Of a stretch of 64,000 nucleotides of DNA, positions 1-9,706 are shown piece after piece; position 1 is the stretch's first letter, and every line of letters starts with the position of its first letter. The translations under genes and the position numbers were made by a program. Source of the DNA: Candidatus Nitrosotenuis cloacae (lineage in GTDB: Archaea; Thermoproteota; Nitrososphaeria; Nitrososphaerales; Nitrosopumilaceae); NCBI RefSeq assembly GCF_000955905.1, contig NZ_CP011097.1, forward strand, positions 62,001 to 126,000, written 5' to 3'. Below the pieces are notes generated by a model. It was not told where the DNA came from, searched no databases, and saw only the letters and a list, made by a program, of their open reading frames with translations.

Positions 1-3000
1 TCACTCACAAAGAACCTCGGAATGACAGATCAAGTAGCTACCACCTGAACACAATCACTCACAAAGAACCTCGGAATGACAGATCAAGTAGCTACCACCT
101 GAACACAATCACTCACAAAGAACCTCGGAATGACAGATCAAGTAGCTACCACCTGAACACAATCACTCACAAAGAACCTCGGAATGACAGATCAAGTAGC
201 TACCACCTGAACACAATCACTCACAAAGAACCTCGGAATGACAGATCAAGTAGCTACCACCTGAACACAATCACTCACAAAGAACCTCGGAATGACAGAT
301 CAAGTAGCTACCACCTGAACACAATCACTCACAAAGAACCTCGGAATGACAGATCAAGTAGCTACCACCTGAACACAATCACTCACAAAGAACCTCGGAA
401 TGACAGATCAAGTAGCTACCACCTGAACACAATCACTCACAAAGAACCTCGGAATGACAGATCAAGTAGCTACCACCTGAACACAATCACTCACAAAGAA
501 CCTCGGAATGACAGATCAAGTAGCTACCACCTGAACACAATCACTCACAAAGAACCTCGGAATGACAGATCAAGTAGCTACCACCTGAACACAATCACTC
601 ACAAAGAACCTCGGAATGACAGATCAAGTAGCTACCACCTGAACACAATCACTCACAAAGAACCTCGGAATGACAGATCAAGTAGCTACCACCTGAACAC
701 AATCACTCACAAAGAACCTCGGAATGACAGATCAAGTAGCTACCACCTGAACACAATCACTCACAAAGAACCTCGGAATGACAGATCAAGTAGCTACCAC
801 CTGAACACAATCACTCACAAAGAACCTCGGAATGACAGATCAAGTAGCTACCACCTGAACACAATCACTCACAAAGAACCTCGGAATGACAGATCAAGTA
901 GCTACCACCTGAACACAATCACTCACAAAGAACCTCGGAATGACAGATCAAGTAGCTACCACCTGAACACAATCACTCACAAAGAACCTCGGAATGACAG
1001 ATCAAGTAGCTACCACCTGAACACAATCACTCACAAAGAACCTCGGAATGACAGATCAAGTAGCTACCACCTGAACACAATCACTCACAAAGAACCTCGG
1101 AATGACAGATCAAGTAGCTACCACCTGAACACAATCACTCACAAAGAACCTCGGAATGACAGATCAAGTAGCTACCACCTGAACACAATCACTCACAAAG
1201 AACCTCGGAATGACAGATCAAGTAGCTACCACCTGAACACAATCACTCACAAAGAACCTCGGAATGACAGATCAAGTAGCTACCACCTGAACACAATCAC
1301 TCACAAAGAACCTCGGAATGACAGATCAAGTAGCTACCACCTGAACACAATCACTCACAAAGAACCTCGGAATGACAGATCAAGTAGCTACCACCTGAAC
1401 ACAATCACTCACAAAGAACCTCGGAATGACAGATCAAGTAGCTACCACCTGAACACAATCACTCACAAAGAACCTCGGAATGACAGATCAAGTAGCTACC
1501 ACCTGAACACAATCACTCACAAAGAACCTCGGAATGACAGATCAAGTAGCTACCACCTGAACACAATCACTCACAAAGAACCTCGGAATGACAGATCAAG
1601 TAGCTACCACCTGAACACAATCACTCACAAAGAACCTCGGAATGACAGATCAAGTAGCTACCACCTGAACACAATCACTCACAAAGAACCTCGGAATGAC
1701 AGATCAAGTAGCTACCACCTGAACACAATCACTCACAAAGAACCTCGGAATGACAGATCAAGTAGCTACCACCTGAACACAATCACTCACAAAGAACCTC
1801 GGAATGACAGATCAAGTAGCTACCACCTGAACACAATCACTCACAAAGAACCTCGGAATGACAGATCAAGTAGCTACCACCTGAACACAATCACTCACAA
1901 AGAACCTCGGAATGACAGATCAAGTAGCTACCACCTGAACACAATCACTCACAAAGAACCTCGGAATGACAGATCAAGTAGCTACCACCTGAACACAATC
2001 ACTCACAAAGAACCTCGGAATGACAGATCAAGTAGCTACCACCTGAACACAATCACTCACAAAGAACCTCGGAATGACAGATCAAGTAGCTACCACCTGA
2101 ACACAATCACTCACAAAGAACCTCGGAATGACAGATCAAGTAGCTACCACCTGAACACAATCACTCACAAAGAACCTCGGAATGACAGATCAAGTAGCTA
2201 CCACCTGAACACAATCACTCACAAAGAACCTCGGAATGACAGATCAAGTAGCTACCACCTGAACACAATCACTCACAAAGAACCTCGGAATGACAGATCA
2301 AGTAGCTACCACCTGAACACAATCACTCACAAAGAACCTCGGAATGACAGATCAAGTAGCTACCACCTGAACACAATCACTCACAAAGAACCTCGGAATG
2401 ACAGATCAAGTAGCTACCACCTGAACACAATCACTCACAAAGAACCTCGGAATGACAGATCAAGTAGCTACCACCTGAACACAATCACTCACAAAGAACC
2501 TCGGAATGACAGATCAAGTAGCTACCACCTGAACACAATCACTCACAAAGAACCTCGGAATGACAGATCAAGTAGCTACCACCTGAACACAATCACTCAC
2601 AAAGAACCTCGGAATGACAGATCAAGTAGCTACCACCTGAACACAATCACTCACAAAGAACCTCGGAATGACAGATCAAGTAGCTACCACCTGAACACAA
2701 TCACTCACAAAGAACCTCGGAATGACAGATCAAGTAGCTACCACCTGAACACAATCACTCACAAAGAACCTCGGAATGACAGATCAAGTAGCTACCACCT
2801 GAACACAATCACTCACAAAGAACCTCGGAATGACAGATCAAGTAGCTACCACCTGAACACAATCACTCACAAAGAACCTCGGAATGACAGATCAAGTAGC
2901 TACCACCTGAACACAATCACTCACAAAGAACCTCGGAATGACAGATCAAGTAGCTACCACCTGAACACAATCACTCACAAAGAACCTCGGAATGACAGAT

Positions 3001-4104
3001 CAAGTAGCTACCACCTGAACACAATCACTCACAAAGAACCTCGGAATGACAGATCAAGTAGCTACCACCTGAACACAATCACTCACAAAGAACCTCGGAA
3101 TGACAGATCAAGTAGCTACCACCTGAACACAATCACTCACAAAGAACCTCGGAATGACAGATCAAGTAGCTACCACCTGAACACAATCACTCACAAAGAA
3201 CCTCGGAATGACAGATCAAGTAGCTACCACCTGAACACAATCACTCACAAAGAACCTCGGAATGACAGATCAAGTAGCTACCACCTGAACACAATCACTC
3301 ACAAAGAACCTCGGAATGACAGATCAAGTAGCTACCACCTGAACACAATCACTCACAAAGAACCTCGGAATGACAGATCAAGTAGCTACCACCTGAACAC
3401 AATCACTCACAAAGAACCTCGGAATGACAGATCAAGTAGCTACCACCTGAACACAATCACTCACAAAGAACCTCGGAATGACAGATCAAGTAGCTACCAC
3501 CTGAACACAATCACTCACAAAGAACCTCGGAATGACAGATCAAGTAGCTACCACCTGAACACAATCACTCACAAAGAACCTCGGAATGACAGATCAAGTA
3601 GCTACCACCTGAACACAATCACTCACAAAGAACCTCGGAATGACAGATCAAGTAGCTACCACCTGAACACAATCACTCACAAAGAACCTCGGAATGACAG
3701 ATCAAGTAGCTACCACCTGAACACAATCACTCACAAAGAACCTCGGAATGACAGATCAAGTAGCTACCACCTGAACACAATCACTCACAAAGAACCTCGG
3801 AATGACAGATCAAGTAGCTACCACCTGAACACAATCACTCACAAAGAACCTCGGAATGACAGATCAAGTAGCTACCACCTGAACACAATCACTCACAAAG
3901 AACCTCGGAATGACAGATCAAGTAGCTACCACCTGAACACAATCACTCACAAAGAACCTCGGAATGACAGATCAAGTAGCTACCACCTGAACACAATCAC
4001 TCACAAAGAACCTCGGAATGACAGATCAAGTAGCTACCACCTGAACACAATCACTCACAAAGAACCTCGGAATGACAGATCAAGTAGCTACCACCTGAAC
4101 ACAA
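1..4104 (+). repeat. 54-bp tandem array, at least 76 perfect copies, TGA in every copy
   Basis: The sequence repeats exactly every 54 bases from base 1 to 4104, which gives 76 copies; I see no variant. The array starts before the window, so its true length is unknown. Read in the frame of the downstream gene, each unit gives SLTKNLGMTDQVATT*TQ, where * is TGA. The matching codon in the next unit (4105-4158) is AGA, so one A-to-T change separates stop from Arg. A second + frame ends in TGA as well (GAA TGA CAG). The third + frame is open throughout but has no ATG, GTG or TTG. All three minus frames contain stops. Each unit holds the 8-bp palindrome GTAGCTAC. There are no spacers, so this is not a CRISPR array. 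Confidence 0.97.
1..4104 (+). pseudogene. Upstream part of the giant repeat protein, interrupted by 76 in-frame TGA codons
   Basis: The 18-residue unit is clearly related to the coding units downstream (SLTENLGMTDT and SLTENRGILDT types) and stays in the same frame up to the end of the gene at 9564. The two blocks were therefore one reading frame. As written, translation from upstream would end in the first repeat, and the last stop is at 4096-4098. The downstream open part has no signal peptide although its C-terminal domains look extracellular, so the real N-terminus should lie before base 1. A broken gene is the simplest reading. Alternatives are an assembly consensus error copied through the array, or translation in the open third frame after an upstream frameshift. 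Selenocysteine or suppression at 76 sites is unlikely. Confidence 0.6.
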
Positions 4105-4389
4105 TCACTCACAGAGAACCTCGGCATCCTTGACACTGTCGCTACCACCAGAACACAATCACTCACAGAGAACCTCGGAATGACAGACACCATAACCAAA
4201 TCAATTTCGATACATCTTACAGAAAACTTTGGACTTACTGCTGAAGTTGTAGCTGCACAAGCTACTCGCTTACAGACTCTAACAGAGAACCTAGGAATGA
4301 CAGACACCATAACAGCAACCTCTGCAAGAACACAATCACTCACAGAGAACCTCGGCAGCCTTGACACTGTCGCTACCACCAGCACACAA
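4105..4389 (+). repeat. Degenerate 54-bp-type units joining the two perfect arrays
   Basis: About five diverged units lie between the two homogeneous arrays. The first (4105-4158) has array-1 ends but an AGA codon and the GILDTV core. The next ones (from 4159) vary in length and sequence, including residues ITKSISIHLTENFGLTAE. The last (4336-4389) reads SLTENLGSLDTVATTSTQ and leads into array 2. Diverged units at the edge of a perfect array are what unequal crossing-over or gene conversion within the core would leave. Confidence 0.85.
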
Positions 4390-7300
4390 TCACTCACAGA
4401 GAACCGCGGCATCCTTGACACTATCGCTACCACCAGAACACCATCACTCACAGAGAACCGCGGCATCCTTGACACTATCGCTACCACCAGAACACCATCA
4501 CTCACAGAGAACCGCGGCATCCTTGACACTATCGCTACCACCAGAACACCATCACTCACAGAGAACCGCGGCATCCTTGACACTATCGCTACCACCAGAA
4601 CACCATCACTCACAGAGAACCGCGGCATCCTTGACACTATCGCTACCACCAGAACACCATCACTCACAGAGAACCGCGGCATCCTTGACACTATCGCTAC
4701 CACCAGAACACCATCACTCACAGAGAACCGCGGCATCCTTGACACTATCGCTACCACCAGAACACCATCACTCACAGAGAACCGCGGCATCCTTGACACT
4801 ATCGCTACCACCAGAACACCATCACTCACAGAGAACCGCGGCATCCTTGACACTATCGCTACCACCAGAACACCATCACTCACAGAGAACCGCGGCATCC
4901 TTGACACTATCGCTACCACCAGAACACCATCACTCACAGAGAACCGCGGCATCCTTGACACTATCGCTACCACCAGAACACCATCACTCACAGAGAACCG
5001 CGGCATCCTTGACACTATCGCTACCACCAGAACACCATCACTCACAGAGAACCGCGGCATCCTTGACACTATCGCTACCACCAGAACACCATCACTCACA
5101 GAGAACCGCGGCATCCTTGACACTATCGCTACCACCAGAACACCATCACTCACAGAGAACCGCGGCATCCTTGACACTATCGCTACCACCAGAACACCAT
5201 CACTCACAGAGAACCGCGGCATCCTTGACACTATCGCTACCACCAGAACACCATCACTCACAGAGAACCGCGGCATCCTTGACACTATCGCTACCACCAG
5301 AACACCATCACTCACAGAGAACCGCGGCATCCTTGACACTATCGCTACCACCAGAACACCATCACTCACAGAGAACCGCGGCATCCTTGACACTATCGCT
5401 ACCACCAGAACACCATCACTCACAGAGAACCGCGGCATCCTTGACACTATCGCTACCACCAGAACACCATCACTCACAGAGAACCGCGGCATCCTTGACA
5501 CTATCGCTACCACCAGAACACCATCACTCACAGAGAACCGCGGCATCCTTGACACTATCGCTACCACCAGAACACCATCACTCACAGAGAACCGCGGCAT
5601 CCTTGACACTATCGCTACCACCAGAACACCATCACTCACAGAGAACCGCGGCATCCTTGACACTATCGCTACCACCAGAACACCATCACTCACAGAGAAC
5701 CGCGGCATCCTTGACACTATCGCTACCACCAGAACACCATCACTCACAGAGAACCGCGGCATCCTTGACACTATCGCTACCACCAGAACACCATCACTCA
5801 CAGAGAACCGCGGCATCCTTGACACTATCGCTACCACCAGAACACCATCACTCACAGAGAACCGCGGCATCCTTGACACTATCGCTACCACCAGAACACC
5901 ATCACTCACAGAGAACCGCGGCATCCTTGACACTATCGCTACCACCAGAACACCATCACTCACAGAGAACCGCGGCATCCTTGACACTATCGCTACCACC
6001 AGAACACCATCACTCACAGAGAACCGCGGCATCCTTGACACTATCGCTACCACCAGAACACCATCACTCACAGAGAACCGCGGCATCCTTGACACTATCG
6101 CTACCACCAGAACACCATCACTCACAGAGAACCGCGGCATCCTTGACACTATCGCTACCACCAGAACACCATCACTCACAGAGAACCGCGGCATCCTTGA
6201 CACTATCGCTACCACCAGAACACCATCACTCACAGAGAACCGCGGCATCCTTGACACTATCGCTACCACCAGAACACCATCACTCACAGAGAACCGCGGC
6301 ATCCTTGACACTATCGCTACCACCAGAACACCATCACTCACAGAGAACCGCGGCATCCTTGACACTATCGCTACCACCAGAACACCATCACTCACAGAGA
6401 ACCGCGGCATCCTTGACACTATCGCTACCACCAGAACACAATCACTCACAGACAACCTCGGAATCACAGACACCGTAACAGCAACCGCTGCCAAGAAAAA
6501 GTCTCTAACAGAAAACCTCGGAATGACAGACACTACTACTAGATCCACCACCAAGGTACTCCTAGAGCTATTGGGATTGACTGATAACACAGCAAAGAAA
6601 TCAACACGATCACTCACAGAAAGCTTAGGCGTTACTGATATTATCACCAAGACTACAACATTATCATTCACTGAACGACTAGGCATGAGAGATCAGGTTG
6701 TGGTCACTGTCACCAAGTCACTCACAGAGAACCTCAGCATAACGGATTCAATCCTATTCAAGGGAGGACTGCGAGCTGAAGCACGTGATATTTCTGATGC
6801 ACTCATAGGTGGTGCATCATACACAATATCTCCAAATCCACTGGGAGGATCTTCATTAGTAGTAGTTGATAATGGCGCAAATGATAATGATGCAACAGTA
6901 GGAAGAATTGCCTTTACTTCATTTACATTTGGTACCTACTCCATAACAATGACTACAGTGCCTGCAGGATACAATGTACTTGGTAATAGTACTGCACAGG
7001 AAGTACACTCCACTAATCTTAATGGTACATCAATGTTCAGAGTCGCAACTCAATCCACTAATCTTTCCCTGATACCTCCAACAGTGATTACGGAAGCTCC
7101 ATCACTAAATGCAACTACATACAATACTTGGACCAGCTCATTTGCCGCAGCCATAGTAAACCAAACATCAACTAATACAATGAATGCAGTTAATCAGCTA
7201 CCTCATATCATATCTGTTGGAAATGCTACTTCACAATCACAAACCGATAATGCTATCTTAAAACAAGCATCAATAAGATTAAGCACATCCTTCACATCAC

Positions 7301-9564
7301 AAACAAATCCAAACACAATCGTAAATACATTAGGCGTACTGAATTACTCAATGCCAACATCTTCAAACACAACCTCAGTCTTGCCAACATTTGTAACTGC
7401 GCCTTCAGCAAGCTTACCACAACACATAGTCACACCGCCAGTAGACAAAATCACTCCAGGACAGAAGGTGATCATTCCGGTAGAGACATCATTAATTCCA
7501 TCATACGGTGGCCTAAGAGAGCTAAGCATTGAATCGCTAGACGGCAAGACATCTGTAGGCACAGCAAAGAATGACTGGTTTGTAGTAGAGACAAACTCAG
7601 ATGTCCCATCGTCAATAGGAAAAACTGGAATCAACCAGACCAACATAAACTTGTTCGTAGAGGTAAAATACAAATACGAAGCGGATGGCGTCGGATTTAA
7701 TTGGGGCGATACAAACAACGTAAAATCACAAACAGCAACATTGAAACTACGTGTAGCAAAATCTACAAACGTAATATCTGATAGTAACGGCTGTCCAGTT
7801 ATGACTACATACTCGTTTAACACTGCTACAAACAGATGGGACGCAACAAACATTGTTTCTACTACAACTCCTTCATCATCAGATGCAAACAGCTGTGATA
7901 TAGAAGTAAAAGCACAACACTTTAGCAGATTCAGTCTTGCATCTACTCCAAAATCAAGTTCAACACCAAGTGCAGGTCCTGGTGCTTCTGCTGGTGATTC
8001 TGGTGGAAGAGGTGGTAGCGGATCAATTGCTGGAGTTGCAACCGGTACAGTAGGTGCACCAGGAACCGTTGCAAACCCAATCATCCTGTACCAAGCAACG
8101 TATGACACCTGTGATAAGAATATGGTCAGAATAATTGCTGGGGTCTATGGCTCAGAGGCTCCTCCACCACACGTAAAGATCAGAACACCAGACAGAGAGA
8201 TATATTCCGCAACACTTGCAAAAGACCAACCATATCTAGAACACAACAAGATACTCCAAGTAAGCAGGTACATATACGAGGCACCGCTCACCAAGGATCT
8301 CAAGTACTTTGTAATCACAGCAGAGCAGGTAAATGGCAGAATTGCAACATCCGCATCATATCTGGTAAATGTCTATGGCTGCTCTGAAACAATAATCATC
8401 AACCCGATGACCGACTTGGAGAAAATCCGAATAGACACCATAATCGAAGAGGGAAGACCGAACATATTTGATATTAAATTCCAAGTAGGAAACAACAAAC
8501 CAGTCTCTGCAACAGCAGTAAACCAATTCATCCAAGGCAACGAGCTAGTCAAGGTAACCGGAATAGTTGACTCACAAACAGATCTAAGACGTGCAGAGCT
8601 TCGAGTGGTAACTGGCGGCAACAACTATACTGATTACGCAGCAGTAAAGATGGATATTGCACCACTAACTGGTGTTCCAAACACATACTTTGTCTCTGCA
8701 GAACTACCAACATCATTCCTGCAAGCCCCTGCCATCATATACTGGATACATGTGGTAAACCAAGAAGAAAAGATCCAAGCCTCTGAGAAATACTATTTGG
8801 GAGTAAAGCCAACCTACCCACTAGATGCAAGACTGGAATTGGATACCCCAACTGCAAAGTCACAGGGATCTGTGCTCAGACCATCAGCATATGTGTACAA
8901 TGAAGGCAAGCCATTATTTGGCTCAGTATCATTGATTGTAAATGGCAAGACAGTTCATACATCAACAGAATATGTCTTCAAGGGCATAACCGCAATTGAT
9001 CTCATCTGGGATGTTCCAGAACTAGACTCACAAACAAGCTATGACATCAAGGCAAGACTAAACCTGTATGACAAGCAAATAGACACTACATCCACAATGG
9101 TCAACACATTCGAGTCCACAAAATCATATCCGATCTCTGATGTGATAAATGTCCAATCCATAACAGATGAACAGCAAAAAATAGTTGCTAGAGCAGGCTT
9201 ACTGTACTCTTCTGATGCAAACCCAACCACACACTATAGAGTTGTATCGCCAGATGGCAAGTGTGTGATTGGTAGCACTGATTCTTGCTTGGTTAATCAC
9301 TCCACACTGGGCAAGAGAGGAAATGCAGAAAGCATCGAGATAAACGGCCAAATCTTCAGAGTTAGATATTCCGGCCAAGACAGTCCGTTGGAGAGATTCA
9401 GCATCACATCAGTGGATCCAATTGTTGGTAACTGGCACGTATCACTAGAATCAGATACTGGTCTGATTCCAGATGCTCAAGCCTCAGAGAATACTCAGGT
9501 CAAGGTAAAGTACAGAACATTGTTTGCCAAGCCGATCACACTGAGTTCTGTACAAGACTCCTAA
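4180..9564 (+). CDS. Giant repeat-containing surface protein, C-terminal open part
   Basis: The open frame runs from just after the last TGA (4098) to TAA at 9562-9564; the first ATG is at 4180 and gives 1794 residues. Residues 1 to about 857 are 18-residue repeats of the SLTEN-LG-TDT type. A beta-rich part follows, then two spaced Cys around 1207-1235 and a Gly/Ser/Pro linker around 1260-1297. The rest, to 1794, looks like stacked Ig-like modules with a few paired Cys. There is no signal peptide, no good Shine-Dalgarno site before 4180 and no clear C-terminal membrane anchor. I therefore doubt that 4180 is the natural start and think this is the distal part of a longer exported protein. I recognise no catalytic motif; adhesion or a cell-envelope role is an inference. 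Confidence 0.7.
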   Translation: MTDTITKSISIHLTENFGLTAEVVAAQATRLQTLTENLGMTDTITATSARTQSLTENLGSLDTVATTSTQSLTENRGILDTIATTRTPSLTENRGILDTIATTRTPSLTENRGILDTIATTRTPSLTENRGILDTIATTRTPSLTENRGILDTIATTRTPSLTENRGILDTIATTRTPSLTENRGILDTIATTRTPSLTENRGILDTIATTRTPSLTENRGILDTIATTRTPSLTENRGILDTIATTRTPSLTENRGILDTIATTRTPSLTENRGILDTIATTRTPSLTENRGILDTIATTRTPSLTENRGILDTIATTRTPSLTENRGILDTIATTRTPSLTENRGILDTIATTRTPSLTENRGILDTIATTRTPSLTENRGILDTIATTRTPSLTENRGILDTIATTRTPSLTENRGILDTIATTRTPSLTENRGILDTIATTRTPSLTENRGILDTIATTRTPSLTENRGILDTIATTRTPSLTENRGILDTIATTRTPSLTENRGILDTIATTRTPSLTENRGILDTIATTRTPSLTENRGILDTIATTRTPSLTENRGILDTIATTRTPSLTENRGILDTIATTRTPSLTENRGILDTIATTRTPSLTENRGILDTIATTRTPSLTENRGILDTIATTRTPSLTENRGILDTIATTRTPSLTENRGILDTIATTRTPSLTENRGILDTIATTRTPSLTENRGILDTIATTRTPSLTENRGILDTIATTRTPSLTENRGILDTIATTRTQSLTDNLGITDTVTATAAKKKSLTENLGMTDTTTRSTTKVLLELLGLTDNTAKKSTRSLTESLGVTDIITKTTTLSFTERLGMRDQVVVTVTKSLTENLSITDSILFKGGLRAEARDISDALIGGASYTISPNPLGGSSLVVVDNGANDNDATVGRIAFTSFTFGTYSITMTTVPAGYNVLGNSTAQEVHSTNLNGTSMFRVATQSTNLSLIPPTVITEAPSLNATTYNTWTSSFAAAIVNQTSTNTMNAVNQLPHIISVGNATSQSQTDNAILKQASIRLSTSFTSQTNPNTIVNTLGVLNYSMPTSSNTTSVLPTFVTAPSASLPQHIVTPPVDKITPGQKVIIPVETSLIPSYGGLRELSIESLDGKTSVGTAKNDWFVVETNSDVPSSIGKTGINQTNINLFVEVKYKYEADGVGFNWGDTNNVKSQTATLKLRVAKSTNVISDSNGCPVMTTYSFNTATNRWDATNIVSTTTPSSSDANSCDIEVKAQHFSRFSLASTPKSSSTPSAGPGASAGDSGGRGGSGSIAGVATGTVGAPGTVANPIILYQATYDTCDKNMVRIIAGVYGSEAPPPHVKIRTPDREIYSATLAKDQPYLEHNKILQVSRYIYEAPLTKDLKYFVITAEQVNGRIATSASYLVNVYGCSETIIINPMTDLEKIRIDTIIEEGRPNIFDIKFQVGNNKPVSATAVNQFIQGNELVKVTGIVDSQTDLRRAELRVVTGGNNYTDYAAVKMDIAPLTGVPNTYFVSAELPTSFLQAPAIIYWIHVVNQEEKIQASEKYYLGVKPTYPLDARLELDTPTAKSQGSVLRPSAYVYNEGKPLFGSVSLIVNGKTVHTSTEYVFKGITAIDLIWDVPELDSQTSYDIKARLNLYDKQIDTTSTMVNTFESTKSYPISDVINVQSITDEQQKIVARAGLLYSSDANPTTHYRVVSPDGKCVIGSTDSCLVNHSTLGKRGNAESIEINGQIFRVRYSGQDSPLERFSITSVDPIVGNWHVSLESDTGLIPDAQASENTQVKVKYRTLFAKPITLSSVQDS
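4390..6441 (+). repeat. Second 54-bp tandem array, 38 copies, open reading frame
   Basis: Thirty-eight 54-base units run from 4390 to 6441 and encode SLTENRGILDTIATTRTP. All look identical except the last, which ends in CAA (Gln) instead of CCA (Pro). Compared with array 1, the unit has GAG for AAG, CGC for CTC, a different core (GILDTI for GMTDQV) and AGA for TGA. The unit is a multiple of three, so three frames stay open by periodicity: the real + frame, a second + frame and one minus frame. The two extra frames are by-products. The near-perfect identity points to recent expansion or active homogenisation. Confidence 0.97.
6442..6753 (+). repeat. Degenerate terminal repeat units
   Basis: About six diverged units follow array 2. 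They start with SLTDNLGITDT, SLTENLGMTDT, LLELLGLTDNT, SLTESLGVTDI, SFTERLGMRDQ and SLTENLSITDS. The shared core is S-L-T-E-x-L-G-[ILMV]-T-D. They seem to show the older ancestral motif before the two arrays were amplified, and they end where the non-repetitive C-terminal part begins. Confidence 0.85.
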
Positions 9565-9679
9565 ATCTGCCATTTTGGAACTAGTTTGCTCAAAAAAGTT
9601 CCGTTTTTCATAAATACGGTCATGACTCGTGCATAATTAGTGAGTACAAACATGAGTCATATTTCCAAGATAGGTAATT

Positions 9680-9706
9680 GGAGGTTATCTAAATAAACGA
9701 TAAACT
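9680..9706 (+). promoter_or_regulatory. Possible promoter of the RTX surface protein
   Basis: An AT-rich TATA-like stretch (TTATCTAAATAAAC, about 9686-9699) lies just before the ATG codons at 9707 and 9719. A GGAGGT at 9680-9685 is 21 bases from the first ATG, too far for a normal ribosome site. A leaderless start at 9707 or 9719 fits the TATA spacing better. No other gene lies in 9565-9706. Confidence 0.4.

Noticed and set aside
1-4104. TGA as selenocysteine or another recoded amino acid
   Set aside because: Seventy-six identical sites, no SECIS-like structure seen, and thaumarchaeal selenoprotein machinery is not expected; a mutated-then-amplified Arg codon explains it.
1-6441. CRISPR array
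   Set aside because: Units follow each other without variable spacers, and the repeats encode protein-like text.
4361-6478. Second + frame of 705 codons (HSQRTAAS repeats)
   Set aside because: Same cause as above, and it lies wholly inside the array, with no non-repetitive domain.
4080-6686. Long minus-strand frame of 868 codons across the repeats
   Set aside because: It is a periodicity by-product of a 54-base unit (multiple of three) and mirrors the + strand gene; no domain or start context.
7344-8108. 254-codon minus frame and similar frames inside other genes
   Set aside because: They mirror strong + strand genes with recognised or consistent composition and carry no motif.
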